Below, piece after piece: positions 40,859 through 49,178 of a stretch of 64,000 bases of DNA; the stretch's first letter is position 1; every line of letters starts with the position of its first letter. The stretch is from assembly GCF_904066215.1 (NCBI RefSeq), contig NZ_LR880474.1:682001-746000 (forward strand), written 5' to 3'. The DNA is from Microbacterium sp. Nx66 (GTDB lineage Bacteria; Actinomycetota; Actinomycetes; Actinomycetales; Microbacteriaceae). The notes beneath the pieces are model-generated. The model had not been told where the DNA came from and made no database searches. It saw nothing but the letters and a program-made list of their open reading frames with translations. A program made the translations under genes and the position numbers.

Positions 40859-41959
40859 ATGAGCACCACGATCACCGCGGCCGACATCGACGGCCTCGCC
40901 CGCGGCGCGGCCGTGCTCGGCACCGGCGGGGGTGGCGACCCGTACATCGGCGCCCTCCTCGCCCGCCAGGCCCTCGCCTCCGGAGACGTCACGGTCGTGG
41001 CGCTCGACGAGGTGCCGGACGACGCCCTGGTGCTGTTCGTCGCGATGATGGGCGCGCCCACCGTCATGGTCGAGAAGCTGCCGAGCCTCGCGGAGGTCAT
41101 CGAGCCGGTCAAGGCGCTCGGCGTCCACCTCGGCCGCCCGGTCACGCACATCGCCTGTGCCGAGGTCGGCGGGGTGAACTCGACGATCCCGATCGCCGCC
41201 GCCGCCGCGCTCGGGCTTCCGCTCGTCGATGCGGACGGCATGGGGCGCGCGTTCCCCGAACTGCAGATGGTGCTCCCGACGCTCTACGGCGTGACGGCCT
41301 CGCCGCTCGCCTTCAGCGACGAGAAGGGGAACACGGGCGTGCTGCAGACCGCCGACAACTCCTGGACCGAGCGCATCGCCCGTGTCGCGTGCGTCGAGAT
41401 GGGCTGCTCCGTCATGATCTCCGGCTTCTCGATGTCTGGTGCCGCCGCACGTCAGTCGCTGGTGGCGGGATCGCTGTCCCGGTGCATCGACATCGGTCAG
41501 CGGATCGCGGAGGCCCGCGAGGCGAAGACCGACCCGGTCGCCGCTGTCGTCGAGCTTCTCGGCGGTCGCGAGCTGTTCGGCGGCAAGGTCGCCGACGTGA
41601 ACCGGGCCACGACCACCGGCTTCGCGCGCGGCAGGGCACGGATCGATGGAGACGGCGGCACCTCGCTGACGCTGCAGTTCCAGAACGAGCACCTCGTCGC
41701 CGAAGCGGACGGACGGGTGCTGGCGACCACTCCGGACCTCATCATGGTCCTCGACGGCGAGTCGGGGGAGCCTGTCACGACCGAGGGGCTGCGCTACGGA
41801 CAGCGCGTCCGCGTGATCGCCGCTCCGGCCGACGAGCGCTGGCACTCGGATGCGGCTCTCGCGATGGTCGGCCCGGGGTACTTCGGCTACGACATCCCGG
41901 CGCATCGCTTCGACGGCACGGTCTCCGCCGGAGACGCCGCGGCAGGGGCCGCCGCATGA
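40859..41959 (+). CDS. DUF917 family protein (first of three)
   Basis: A 366-residue DUF917 (COG3535) protein. The N-terminal motif is LARGAAVLGTGGGGDPYIG, followed by MMGAPTVMVEKLPS, a conserved DADGMGRAFPELQM and near the end VTTEGLRYGQRVRVIAAPA. As I recall, Pfam now links this family to S-methyl-thiohydantoin desulfurase activity, which would fit hydantoin-like chemistry next to HyuA. The gap to HyuA is one base and it overlaps the second copy by four bases. Confidence 0.88.
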   Translation: MSTTITAADIDGLARGAAVLGTGGGGDPYIGALLARQALASGDVTVVALDEVPDDALVLFVAMMGAPTVMVEKLPSLAEVIEPVKALGVHLGRPVTHIACAEVGGVNSTIPIAAAAALGLPLVDADGMGRAFPELQMVLPTLYGVTASPLAFSDEKGNTGVLQTADNSWTERIARVACVEMGCSVMISGFSMSGAAARQSLVAGSLSRCIDIGQRIAEAREAKTDPVAAVVELLGGRELFGGKVADVNRATTTGFARGRARIDGDGGTSLTLQFQNEHLVAEADGRVLATTPDLIMVLDGESGEPVTTEGLRYGQRVRVIAAPADERWHSDAALAMVGPGYFGYDIPAHRFDGTVSAGDAAAGAAA

Positions 41960-43059
41960 GCTGGGAGCTGACGGCGGCGGACCTGCCCGACCTCGCCCGC
42001 GGTGCGACGCTGCTCGGCACCGGCGGCGGGGGCGACCCCTACATCGGCAAGATGCTGGTGGAGCGGGTGCTCGGCGACGGGACCATCACGATCCTCGATC
42101 CGGACGACCTCGCCGATGACCTCTTCGTGATCCCGACCGCGCAGATGGGGGCGCCGACCGTGATGGTCGAGAAGATCCCCGCCGGCACCGAGCCCACCCT
42201 CGCGCTGCGCACCCTGGAGGACCACCTCGGACGTCGGGCCGATGCGACCATGCCCATCGAATGCGGCGGGATCAACTCGATGATCCCGCTCATCGTCGCC
42301 GCGGAGACCGGACTGCCGGTCGTCGACGCGGACGGCATGGGACGCGCCTTCCCCGAGCTGTCCATGGAGACCTTCGCGGTGTACGGCGTCCACGGCTCGC
42401 CGCTCGCCCTCGCCGGAGAGCGCGGGGAGCGGGTCGTCATCGACACCGGGGAGGACGACCGCCAGATGGAGTGGCTCGCCCGGGGCATCACCATCCGGCT
42501 GGGTGGCGTCGGTCACATCGCCGAGTACGCCATGAGCGGCGCCGACGTGCGACGCACAGCGGTGCCGCGGACCATCTCGATGGCCCTCGCGCTGGGTCGG
42601 GCGATCCGCCTCGCCCGGGAGGAGCACCGCTCGCCGTTCGAGGCCATCGCCGCGACGCTGTCGACGACGCTCTACCCGCATATGCGCGAGCTCTGCGTCG
42701 GGAAGGTGATGGACGTCGAACGACGGACCACCGAGGGTTTCGCGAAGGGGCGGGCGGTCATCGCTCCGCTCGGTGCCGCGGAGGACGACACGTTCGAGAT
42801 CGCGTTCCAGAACGAGAACCTCACCGCGCGGCGGGCTGGACGGCTCGTCGCGATCGTCCCCGATCTCATCTGCGTCGTCGACCACGAGACGGCCGAGCCC
42901 ATCACCACGGAGGGCCTCCGGTACGGTCAGCGCGTCCGGGTGCTCGGCATCTCGACGCCGGCGATGATGCGCACCCCCGAGGCGCTGGCCGCCTTCGGGC
43001 CGTCGGCCTTCGGCCTGACCGAGGAGTTCGCTCCCGTCGAGGGGATGGCCGCGTCCTAG
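41956..43059 (+). CDS. DUF917 family protein (second of three)
   Basis: A 367-residue paralogue of the preceding gene with all main motifs retained: LARGATLLGTGGGGDPYIG, QMGAPTVMVEKIP, DADGMGRAFPELSM and ITTEGLRYGQRVRVL. The central region differs, suggesting a second subunit or second substrate. The ATGA overlap indicates coupled translation with the first copy. Tandem DUF917 pairs are a usual arrangement near HyuA-like genes. Confidence 0.88.
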   Translation: MSWELTAADLPDLARGATLLGTGGGGDPYIGKMLVERVLGDGTITILDPDDLADDLFVIPTAQMGAPTVMVEKIPAGTEPTLALRTLEDHLGRRADATMPIECGGINSMIPLIVAAETGLPVVDADGMGRAFPELSMETFAVYGVHGSPLALAGERGERVVIDTGEDDRQMEWLARGITIRLGGVGHIAEYAMSGADVRRTAVPRTISMALALGRAIRLAREEHRSPFEAIAATLSTTLYPHMRELCVGKVMDVERRTTEGFAKGRAVIAPLGAAEDDTFEIAFQNENLTARRAGRLVAIVPDLICVVDHETAEPITTEGLRYGQRVRVLGISTPAMMRTPEALAAFGPSAFGLTEEFAPVEGMAAS

Positions 43060-43069
43060 GCTGGATCCC

Positions 43070-44098
43070 ATGAGGCTGGAGCGGGACGACCTGGAGGCGC
43101 TCGCCCGCGGGTATGCCCTGCTCGGCTCCGGCGGCGGCGGTTCCACGACGATGCTCGAACTCATCCTCGACACCACCGCAGGATGGCCCCTCGAGGTCGC
43201 GCCCGTGGATGCGCTCGATCCCGGCACGCCCTGTCTCGGCGTGGCCTTCGTCGGGTCGACGATGCTGCTCGGCGAGCGGATGCCCGGCGCCGCGCCCTTC
43301 GCCCCGCTGCTGCGGGCGGTGGAGCGGTGGCTCGGGCATCCCGTCCCGGCCGTGTGCTCCCTCGAGGGCGGCGGCATGAACGGCCTCGCGCCGCTCACCC
43401 TGGCCGGATCGCACACCGTGGTGGACGCCGACTGCACGGGGCGTGCGGTGCCGGGACTCGATCAGATGTCGCTATTCGTCGACCGCGTGCCGGGACTGGT
43501 CTTCGCGTGCGAGACCGGCGCCGACGGGGTGGCGCTGGTGGAGGCGACGAGGGCCATCGACGCGGAGCGTGTCGTGCGTTCGGCCATCATCCAGGCCGGG
43601 GGTGTCGGCTGCGCCGTGCTCGCCGGCTTCACCGTCGGCGACCTGCGGGAGCACGCCATCGCCGACCACCTCGCCCGCGCGCTCGCCCTCGGTCGCAGCT
43701 TCCTGGCGCACCGGTCGGCGCCGCTGCCGGTCCTGGCCGACGTGCTCGGCGGGACGCTGCTCGCCGAGGGTCGCATCGTGGCCGGTGCGTCCTCCGGCAC
43801 CGATCCGCACGTGAACGCGGTCGAGATCGCCGGACTCGGCGGAGCGGTGCACCGGATCGTCACCCGTTCCGAGACGTTGGCGGTGCTCACCGACGGCCTG
43901 CTCGTCGCCGCGGCCCCCGAGATCATCGTGCTCCTGGATGCCGTGTCCCGGGAGATCCTCGAGGTCACCGAACTCGCCCCCGGGCGCACGGTGGCGGCCG
44001 TCGCCCTTCCCGCGCCGGAGTGGTGGAACGCCCGCCCTGAGCGGCGGGCCCGGGTCGTGCCTTCCGCCTACGGGCTCGTCGATCTGGACGCCGCGTGA
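43070..44098 (+). CDS. DUF917 family protein (third, divergent)
   Basis: A 342-residue, more diverged paralogue. The first motif is LARGYALLGSGGGGSTTML, so the DPYI residues found in the other two are lost, and the later motif is VVDADCTGRAVPGLDQM instead of DADGMGRAFPEL. The C-terminal ITTEGLRYGQ region is absent and replaced by LEVTELAPGRTVAAV. Changes at the shared motifs suggest a structural, regulatory or new catalytic role. It overlaps the PucR gene by four bases. Confidence 0.82.
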   Translation: MRLERDDLEALARGYALLGSGGGGSTTMLELILDTTAGWPLEVAPVDALDPGTPCLGVAFVGSTMLLGERMPGAAPFAPLLRAVERWLGHPVPAVCSLEGGGMNGLAPLTLAGSHTVVDADCTGRAVPGLDQMSLFVDRVPGLVFACETGADGVALVEATRAIDAERVVRSAIIQAGGVGCAVLAGFTVGDLREHAIADHLARALALGRSFLAHRSAPLPVLADVLGGTLLAEGRIVAGASSGTDPHVNAVEIAGLGGAVHRIVTRSETLAVLTDGLLVAAAPEIIVLLDAVSREILEVTELAPGRTVAAVALPAPEWWNARPERRARVVPSAYGLVDLDAA

Positions 44099-45609
44099 AC
44101 GACGCGCTCGCCCTGCGGGCCCTTCTGGCGCAGGAGGAGAACGGCGTCCTCCGTCATGTCGCCGGCCCGCGCGACGTCGGGTGGGACGCGGTCGTGGTGG
44201 AGGCTGCGGAGTCCGACCTGCCGGACGAAGGGGCCGCCCGGCTCGCCATCCTCACGGCGGGGGCACCGCTCGCCACCTGGCAGCAGGACGCGATGCTGCG
44301 CCGGGTGCGCGACCGCGGGTTCACCGGACTCGCGCTCCCCGGTGCCGCAGGCGTCGATCCCGGAGCGCTCCGCCTCGCGGACCGGATCGGTCTCGCCCTG
44401 CTCGACGTGGAGAGACCGGTCCAGCTCGCCCGCGCCTGCTGGATGCTCATCGAGGCGAGAGACGCCCTCACGCTCACACGGGTGCGGAAGGTCGCGCAGT
44501 CCTTCGAGTACGCCGCCGACGACCTCGGCGACCTGCTCGGACACCTCGCGGCGAACCTCGGTCTCGGCGTCGCCCTCGTCGACGCCGCGGGAGTGCTGCG
44601 TCAGGCCGGAGGACATCTGGGTGCCGACCTGCACGCGGCGATCCGCTTCGACTCGTGGAGCGATGGCGCCAGGGCGGGGGAGGGCGCGGCCGCCTCGGTG
44701 CGCGTGGACAGCCCCGGCCGGTCCGGTCTGCGCCTGGTCCTGTTCGGCGACGGCTTCGGAGAGGCGCAGCTGCAGTCGCTCCTGGTGGCCGCGGAGGTCG
44801 CAATGCCCGCGGTGGCCGCCCGCATCCTCATCGACGAGATCGCGGCCGTCAACGACGTCGCCGCGTCGTCCGGGCTGCTGCGGGACTTCGTCGAGCTCCG
44901 CGGAGCCGCCGATGCCGATGTCGAACGGCGCATGGCGGAGCGGGGGTGGCGCACCGGTGGGCATCACCTCGGGTTCCGCATGGTGGCGCGCAGCCGGGTG
45001 GAGCCGCTCGCGCTCCTTCGTGCGATCAGGCCGGGGCTCAGCGCGATCGACGCCGAGGCGCACGCGACCACCGCCGGTCGAGGCCTCAGCGGTTGGCTCT
45101 CCTTCGCCGAAGCCCCCGGTCCCGACCGCATCGAGCGGGCCGTGGCGGCGCTGCGCGACCTCCACCTCGCGGCCCTGCGCGACTTCGCGGTGGCGACCGG
45201 GGTGGGCTCGGCGCAGACCGGGCCGGAAGGACTGGCGGCGACCCTCGACGAGGCCGGCGACGCCGCACGGATCGCCGCCGCCCGGTCGGCGACCGGATGG
45301 TTCGTCCGCGTCGACAGCCTCGGGCTCGAACAGCTCCTGCTCGCCTGGACCGGGAACGACACCTTCGTCCCGGCCGCGCAGTCGCTGCTGGCACCCCTGG
45401 GGGAGGGGAACGGCGAGTTGCTCACGACGCTGTCGGCGTACCTCGACCATGAGTCAGGCATCGCGGCCACGGCGGCCGCTCTCGGGCTGCATCGCAACAC
45501 GGTCGCCGTGCGGATCCGGCGGGTGCAGGAGCTCCTCGGGATCGACATGAGCGACCCCGAGGCGCGGCTGGCGTTGCACCTCGCGTGTCGCGCCGTGCTG
45601 CCGCGCTGA
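44095..45609 (+). CDS. PucR family transcriptional regulator
   Basis: A 504-residue regulator starting at GTG 44095, overlapping the third DUF917 stop. The N-terminal part (about 1-130) resembles a PucR ligand-binding domain, a GAF-like/GGDEF-like middle follows, and the C-terminal PucR HTH is LTTLSAYLDHESGIAATAAA then GLHRNTVAVRIRRVQELLG. PucR proteins control purine and allantoin breakdown in Bacillus and many catabolic operons in actinobacteria. Being the last gene of the operon, it probably controls the permease, HyuA and DUF917 genes in response to their substrate. Confidence 0.9.
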   Translation: MNDALALRALLAQEENGVLRHVAGPRDVGWDAVVVEAAESDLPDEGAARLAILTAGAPLATWQQDAMLRRVRDRGFTGLALPGAAGVDPGALRLADRIGLALLDVERPVQLARACWMLIEARDALTLTRVRKVAQSFEYAADDLGDLLGHLAANLGLGVALVDAAGVLRQAGGHLGADLHAAIRFDSWSDGARAGEGAAASVRVDSPGRSGLRLVLFGDGFGEAQLQSLLVAAEVAMPAVAARILIDEIAAVNDVAASSGLLRDFVELRGAADADVERRMAERGWRTGGHHLGFRMVARSRVEPLALLRAIRPGLSAIDAEAHATTAGRGLSGWLSFAEAPGPDRIERAVAALRDLHLAALRDFAVATGVGSAQTGPEGLAATLDEAGDAARIAAARSATGWFVRVDSLGLEQLLLAWTGNDTFVPAAQSLLAPLGEGNGELLTTLSAYLDHESGIAATAAALGLHRNTVAVRIRRVQELLGIDMSDPEARLALHLACRAVLPR

Positions 45610-45618
45610 GCCCGGCGG

Positions 45619-46029
45619 TCACTCCGGGTCGCCGTGCAGCATCCAGGCGATCCCGAAGCGGTCGACGAGCATGCCGAACGTCCCACCCCACGGCGGCACG
45701 TCGAGCGGCATCGTGATCGTGGCGCCCTCGGAGAGCCGGTCCCACACCTGTCGGGTGACCTCCTGTGTATTGCCGCTCAGCGAGACGGAGATGCCCTGCG
45801 GTCTCTCGTAGGTCATGCCCTCCGGAGTATCCGAGGCCATGAGCACGAGACCGTCGGGGGTCGTGAGCTGCGCATGCATCACGAGATCCTTCTGGCTCGG
45901 ATCCTGCACCATGTCGGGGAAGTCGCCGAAGACCGTGATGTCGAGGTCTCCGCCGAGGACTCCCCGGTAGAACTCCATGGCCTCGCGGGCCTCGGTGCGG
46001 AAGGACAGGTAGGGATTGAGGTTCGCCAT
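45619..46029 (-). CDS. VOC family protein (PhnB-like)
   Basis: A 136-residue glyoxalase/bleomycin-resistance fold protein of the PhnB group: MANLNPYLSFRTEAREAMEF, FYRGVLGGDL, MHAQL and PPWGGTFGMLVDRFGIAWML. The family includes proteins with unknown ligands and no proven activity. It is convergent with the PucR gene, nine bases apart. An NmrA-like oxidoreductase gene lies 48 bases upstream on the same strand. Confidence 0.88.
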   Translation of the reverse strand: MANLNPYLSFRTEAREAMEFYRGVLGGDLDITVFGDFPDMVQDPSQKDLVMHAQLTTPDGLVLMASDTPEGMTYERPQGISVSLSGNTQEVTRQVWDRLSEGATITMPLDVPPWGGTFGMLVDRFGIAWMLHGDPE

Positions 46030-46077
46030 GCGTGCTGCTCCTGGTCGCTCGACTGCTGGAAAGACCCCCGCCCCTCC

Positions 46078-46836
46078 TCAGTCTGCGCGCGCCGGGACCG
46101 CTTCGGCAAGCCATTCCGCGAACGTCTGCGTCCCGCGAATCGCGTCTGGTCCCGGCAGCGCCTTCCCCGCGCGCATCCCCGCCATCTGCGGACCTGGCAC
46201 GTTCAGCGCCGGGATCCAGCCGCGGTACCCGATGCGTCGCGCGTACGCCCGCACCATGTCGGCGAGCTGCTCTTCGCGGGGGCCGGCGAGGTCGGGCACT
46301 CGGCCCCGCGCGTCCCCGGTCGCGAGCGCGACGAGCCGTTCCGCGACCTCTCGGGCCGCCACCGGCTGCGTGCGCGCACGCGGGGCGAGATGCAGCGGAC
46401 CCGCCTTCGCGCGCGCGAACATCTGCGCGGCGAACTCGTGGAACTGCGTGGCTCGGAGGATCGTCGAGGGGACGGCGGACGCGGAGACCAGCTTCTCCTG
46501 GGCCACCTTGCCCGCGTAGTAGTCGTAGGGGATCCGGTCGATGCCGACGATGGAGAGCAGGACGACGTGTCCCACGCCGGCGTCCGCGGCGGCGGCGAGG
46601 AGGTTCCCGGTGGCGGCCGTGAAGAACTCGATCGCCGTGCTCGCCTTCAGCGTCTCGACGCTCACGACGTCGATCACGGCGTCGGCCCCGGTCAGCGCCG
46701 CCTCCAGCCCGCGCCCGCTGACCAGGTCGACGCCGTGCGAACGACTGAGCACGACGGCCTCATGACCCGCGCTCCGGACGGCCGCCACCGTGGGCGTGCC
46801 GACGACGCCGGTTCCTCCTGCGACGACGATCCTCAT
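46078..46836 (-). CDS. NAD(P)-binding NmrA-like atypical SDR protein
   Basis: A 252-residue Rossmann protein with the atypical SDR motif VAGGTGVVGTPTVAAV and a following VLSRSHG that favours NADP(H). The segment HVVLLSIVGIDRIPYDYYAGKVAQE corresponds to the YxxxK region of NmrA-like and YbjT-like proteins, here with YYAGK. Members include quinone reductases and redox sensors. The substrate is unknown. It lies 10 bases downstream of a small coiled-coil gene on the same strand. Confidence 0.85.
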   Translation of the reverse strand: MRIVVAGGTGVVGTPTVAAVRSAGHEAVVLSRSHGVDLVSGRGLEAALTGADAVIDVVSVETLKASTAIEFFTAATGNLLAAAADAGVGHVVLLSIVGIDRIPYDYYAGKVAQEKLVSASAVPSTILRATQFHEFAAQMFARAKAGPLHLAPRARTQPVAAREVAERLVALATGDARGRVPDLAGPREEQLADMVRAYARRIGYRGWIPALNVPGPQMAGMRAGKALPGPDAIRGTQTFAEWLAEAVPARAD

Positions 46837-46846
46837 GCGTCGATCC

Positions 46847-47146
46847 TCACTCCCGATCCAGTCCGAAGGTGCGCTTCACGAGCGCCTGCACATCACGATC
46901 GAGTCCGTCGATACGGGCGTTGACGCCGTCGATGCGGGTGCCGACCGCGTCGAACCGGGTGTTGACCGCGTCGAAGCGCGCGGTCATCTCGTTGCGCAGG
47001 CCGCCGAGCTGACCGTTCATCTCGTTGCGCAGGCCGCCGATCTCGCTGCGCAGGACGCGGATGAACAGCGTCGAGACGACCGTGAGCATGCCCATCATCA
47101 GCGCCGTGAACGCGCCGATCATGGTCCAGACCTGTGCACCGTCCAT
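46847..47146 (-). CDS. Small membrane-anchored coiled-coil protein
   Basis: A 99-residue protein starting at ATG 47146, nine bases after GAGGGG; ATG 47155 would abut that site. A membrane helix (about residues 8-30, IGAFTALMMGMLTVVSTLFI) is followed by a regular coiled coil with repeated RNEM, RFDAV and RIDGV units at seven-residue steps. Such short proteins are common and of unknown function. It may form an operon with the NmrA-like gene. Confidence 0.65.
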   Translation of the reverse strand: MDGAQVWTMIGAFTALMMGMLTVVSTLFIRVLRSEIGGLRNEMNGQLGGLRNEMTARFDAVNTRFDAVGTRIDGVNARIDGLDRDVQALVKRTFGLDRE

Positions 47147-47263
47147 GGTTTCCATCCCCTCATCGTGGCACCGGATCCTTCAGCCTGCCAGCATCCTGGC
47201 GGACGCCACGCTCGGCGACCCGCGCTCTGTGGAGATACCGGGAATCGCGCGGATTGGGGAGGA

Positions 47264-47296
47264 AGGGCCGGGCGAGGATCCCTCTCACCCGGCCCT
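47264..47296 (-). terminator. Hairpin terminator after rtcB
   Basis: AGGGCCGGG (47264-47272) pairs with CCCGGCCCT (47288-47296), and GAG/CTC inside extends the stem. It lies 3 bases beyond the rtcB stop on the minus strand. No clear U-tract. Confidence 0.6.
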
Positions 47297-47299
47297 CGG

Positions 47300-48469
47300 T
47301 CAGTCGCCCTTCACGTTGACGAGCTGCCGCAGCGTGTGCCGGATCCGCACCAGGCTCGCCGCATCCGCCATCACGCGATCGATGGGCTTGTACGCCTGCG
47401 GGATCTCGTCGATGAAGGCGTCGGTGTCGCGGAACTCGATGCCGGCCATCGCCTCGCGCAGCTGCGCATGCGTGAACGTCTTCCGGGCCGCGGACCGCGA
47501 GTACTCGCGCCCGGCGCCGTGCGGTGACGAGTTCAGCGACAGCGGGTCGCCGAGCCCTTCCACCACGTAGGACGCCGTGCCCATCGACCCGGGGATGAGT
47601 CCGGGCCGACCCGCATCCGCCTGGATCGCGCCCTTCCGGGACACCCAGACGCGCTTCCCGAAGTGCATCTCCGACTCCGTGAAGTTGTGGTGGCAGTTGA
47701 TCCGCTCCTCCTCCTCGACCGGGGTGCCGAGGAACTCGGAGAGCTGCCGGATGACGCGGTCCATCATCTCCTCGCGGTTCAGCAGCGCGAAGTGCTGCGC
47801 CCACCTGAGCTCCCGGATGTAGCGGGTGAACTCCGGCGTGCCCTCGACGAGGTAGGCCAGGTCGGGGTCGGGGAGGTCGATCCACCATTGCTTCGCCAGA
47901 CGCTGTGCGACGGCGATGTGGTGCCCGGCGATCCTGTTGCCCACGCCGCGGGAACCGGAATGCAGGAACAGCCAGACCCGGTCGAGTTCATCCGCCGACA
48001 CCTCGATGAAGTGGTTTCCCGACCCGAGGGTGCCGAGCTGGAGCCGCCAGTTCTTCGCGTAGCCCTCGGGGTCGAACTCGGCCGCGGTGGCCCGCTCCTC
48101 CAGCTCGACCACGCGAGGAGCGGCCGTCCCCACGACCTTGTTGTTGTAGCGCCCGGCAGACAGCGGGACCGCGCGCTCGATCTGCTCCCGGAGCGCGGCG
48201 AGGTCGCGCCCGTCGAGGTCGTCCTTCGTGAACGGCGTGCGGACGGCGATCATGCCGCAGCCGATGTCGACCCCGACGGCGGCGGGGATGATCGCGCCGA
48301 GCGTCGGGATGACCGACCCGACGGTCGCCCCCTTGCCGAGGTGCGCATCCGGCATCAGCGCCAGGTGCGGGTGGATGAACGGCATGCGTGAGGTGGTGCG
48401 CGCCTGATCGAGGGTCTTCTCATCGATCAGGGACGCCCACGACAGCAGCCGCGCGGAGAGCCTCTCCAT
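47300..48469 (-). CDS. rtcB: RNA-splicing ligase RtcB
   Basis: A 389-residue GTP- and Mn2+-dependent RNA ligase joining 2',3'-cyclic phosphate (or 3'-phosphate) ends to 5'-OH ends. Metal- and guanylate-binding motifs are PDAHLGKGATVGSVIPT, VGVDIGCGMIAV, LGTLGSGNHFIEV, FLHSGSRGVGN, INCHHNF and the catalytic histidine in SSPHGAGREYSRS. ATG 48469 follows AAAGGAATC. There is no archease or RtcA gene nearby. In bacteria RtcB repairs cleaved tRNA or rRNA. Upstream is a separate short-ORF unit. Confidence 0.95.
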   Translation of the reverse strand: MERLSARLLSWASLIDEKTLDQARTTSRMPFIHPHLALMPDAHLGKGATVGSVIPTLGAIIPAAVGVDIGCGMIAVRTPFTKDDLDGRDLAALREQIERAVPLSAGRYNNKVVGTAAPRVVELEERATAAEFDPEGYAKNWRLQLGTLGSGNHFIEVSADELDRVWLFLHSGSRGVGNRIAGHHIAVAQRLAKQWWIDLPDPDLAYLVEGTPEFTRYIRELRWAQHFALLNREEMMDRVIRQLSEFLGTPVEEEERINCHHNFTESEMHFGKRVWVSRKGAIQADAGRPGLIPGSMGTASYVVEGLGDPLSLNSSPHGAGREYSRSAARKTFTHAQLREAMAGIEFRDTDAFIDEIPQAYKPIDRVMADAASLVRIRHTLRQLVNVKGD

Positions 48470-48526
48470 GATTCCTTTCCTTGTGGTGATGTCCAGCCCA
48501 CAGGTCAGGGGAGTCTTCCGACGGAA

Positions 48527-48556
48527 AACGCCCCGGACCTGACGGTGCGGGGCGTT
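48527..48556 (-). terminator. Rho-independent terminator between short ORF and rtcB
   Basis: On the minus strand AACGCCCCG pairs with CGGGGCGTT (48556-48548 with 48535-48527, 9 bp, 12-nt loop), followed by TTTTCC. It stands 17 bases after the stop of the 32-codon ORF and 58 bases before rtcB, so it should either end the short transcript or attenuate rtcB. Confidence 0.7.
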
Positions 48557-48572
48557 GCGAGAGCGGATGCTG

Positions 48573-48671
48573 TCACACGGCGCGCGCCGGAGGGTACGAC
48601 TCGTCGCGGTCATTGCGCTTCTGCGGAAGCGGCAATGCCGTGATCGGGTGGAGATTGCGCGGGGCGGTCAT
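48573..48671 (-). CDS. Candidate 32-residue small protein
   Basis: The ORF starts at ATG 48671, preceded by GAGGAGACGACGG, and encodes a proline- and arginine-rich peptide beginning MTAPRNLHPITALPLPQKRN and ending DESYPPARAV. A promoter (TTGACG at 48749-48744, TAGGGT at 48725-48720, 18-base spacer) and a terminator flank it. No membrane segment or known leader-peptide motif is visible. It may be a true small protein or a leader peptide attenuating rtcB. It is too short for normal gene calling. Confidence 0.5.
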   Translation of the reverse strand: MTAPRNLHPITALPLPQKRNDRDESYPPARAV

Positions 48672-48719
48672 CCGTCGTCTCCTCGGCTGGTGTGCGGCGC
48701 CGGTCGGCACAGCCTTGCC

Positions 48720-48749
48720 ACCCTAGGCGGCGACACGCCCGGGCGTCAA
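48720..48749 (-). promoter_or_regulatory. Promoter of the short ORF unit upstream of rtcB
   Basis: TTGACG (48749-48744) and TAGGGT (48725-48720) on the minus strand are 18 bases apart. The -35 box includes the stop codon of the VOC gene at 48746. The start point would be near 48713, about 40 bases before the short ORF. Confidence 0.5.
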
Positions 48750-49147
48750 GCGTCCCTCGGCGGGTTGTACATGAACTCGAGCCGGATGCCGTCGGCGTCC
48801 TCGACGAAGGAGGCGTAGTACCGGTCGCTGTACCGCGGATATTCCTTCGGGTCCCGCACGGCGGTCCAGCCGGATTCGAGCGCGAGATCGTGGAGCCTGT
48901 CGACCTCGGCGCGCGACGGCACCGCGAAAGCCATGTGCTGCCAGCCCACGCGGCCGTGCCGGTGGGGCGTGGAGTCGTCGTCCCAGGTGTAGAGGATGAT
49001 CTCGGTCTCGTCGCCGGTGTGCCAGGAGATCGAGTGATCGTCCTCGCCGCCGAGTTCGTAGCCGAGCGCGGTGAGCACGGGATGGAACTGCGCCCGTCCG
49101 CGTTCGAGGTCGGCGACGGTGATGCCCAGGTGATCGAGGAGAGTCAT
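48746..49147 (-). CDS. VOC family protein (glyoxalase/dioxygenase superfamily)
   Basis: A 133-residue two-module VOC protein: LDHLGITVADLERGRAQFHPVL at the start, VGWQHMAFAVPSRAEVDRLHDLAL in the middle and DADGIRLEFMYNP at the end. The candidate metal ligands are His in DHLGI, His in QHMAF and Glu in LEFMY. The substrate is unknown. The gene lies 31 bases downstream of the siderophore-interacting protein stop, same strand. Confidence 0.88.
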   Translation of the reverse strand: MTLLDHLGITVADLERGRAQFHPVLTALGYELGGEDDHSISWHTGDETEIILYTWDDDSTPHRHGRVGWQHMAFAVPSRAEVDRLHDLALESGWTAVRDPKEYPRYSDRYYASFVEDADGIRLEFMYNPPRDA

Positions 49148-49178
49148 GCGCCCAGTCTGTCAGCGCATCGACCCGGTG

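Noticed and set aside
40859..43059. First two DUF917 genes as one gene split by a frameshift
   Set aside because: Each has its own complete N-terminal glycine motif and C-terminal TTEGLRYGQ block, so they are tandem paralogues.
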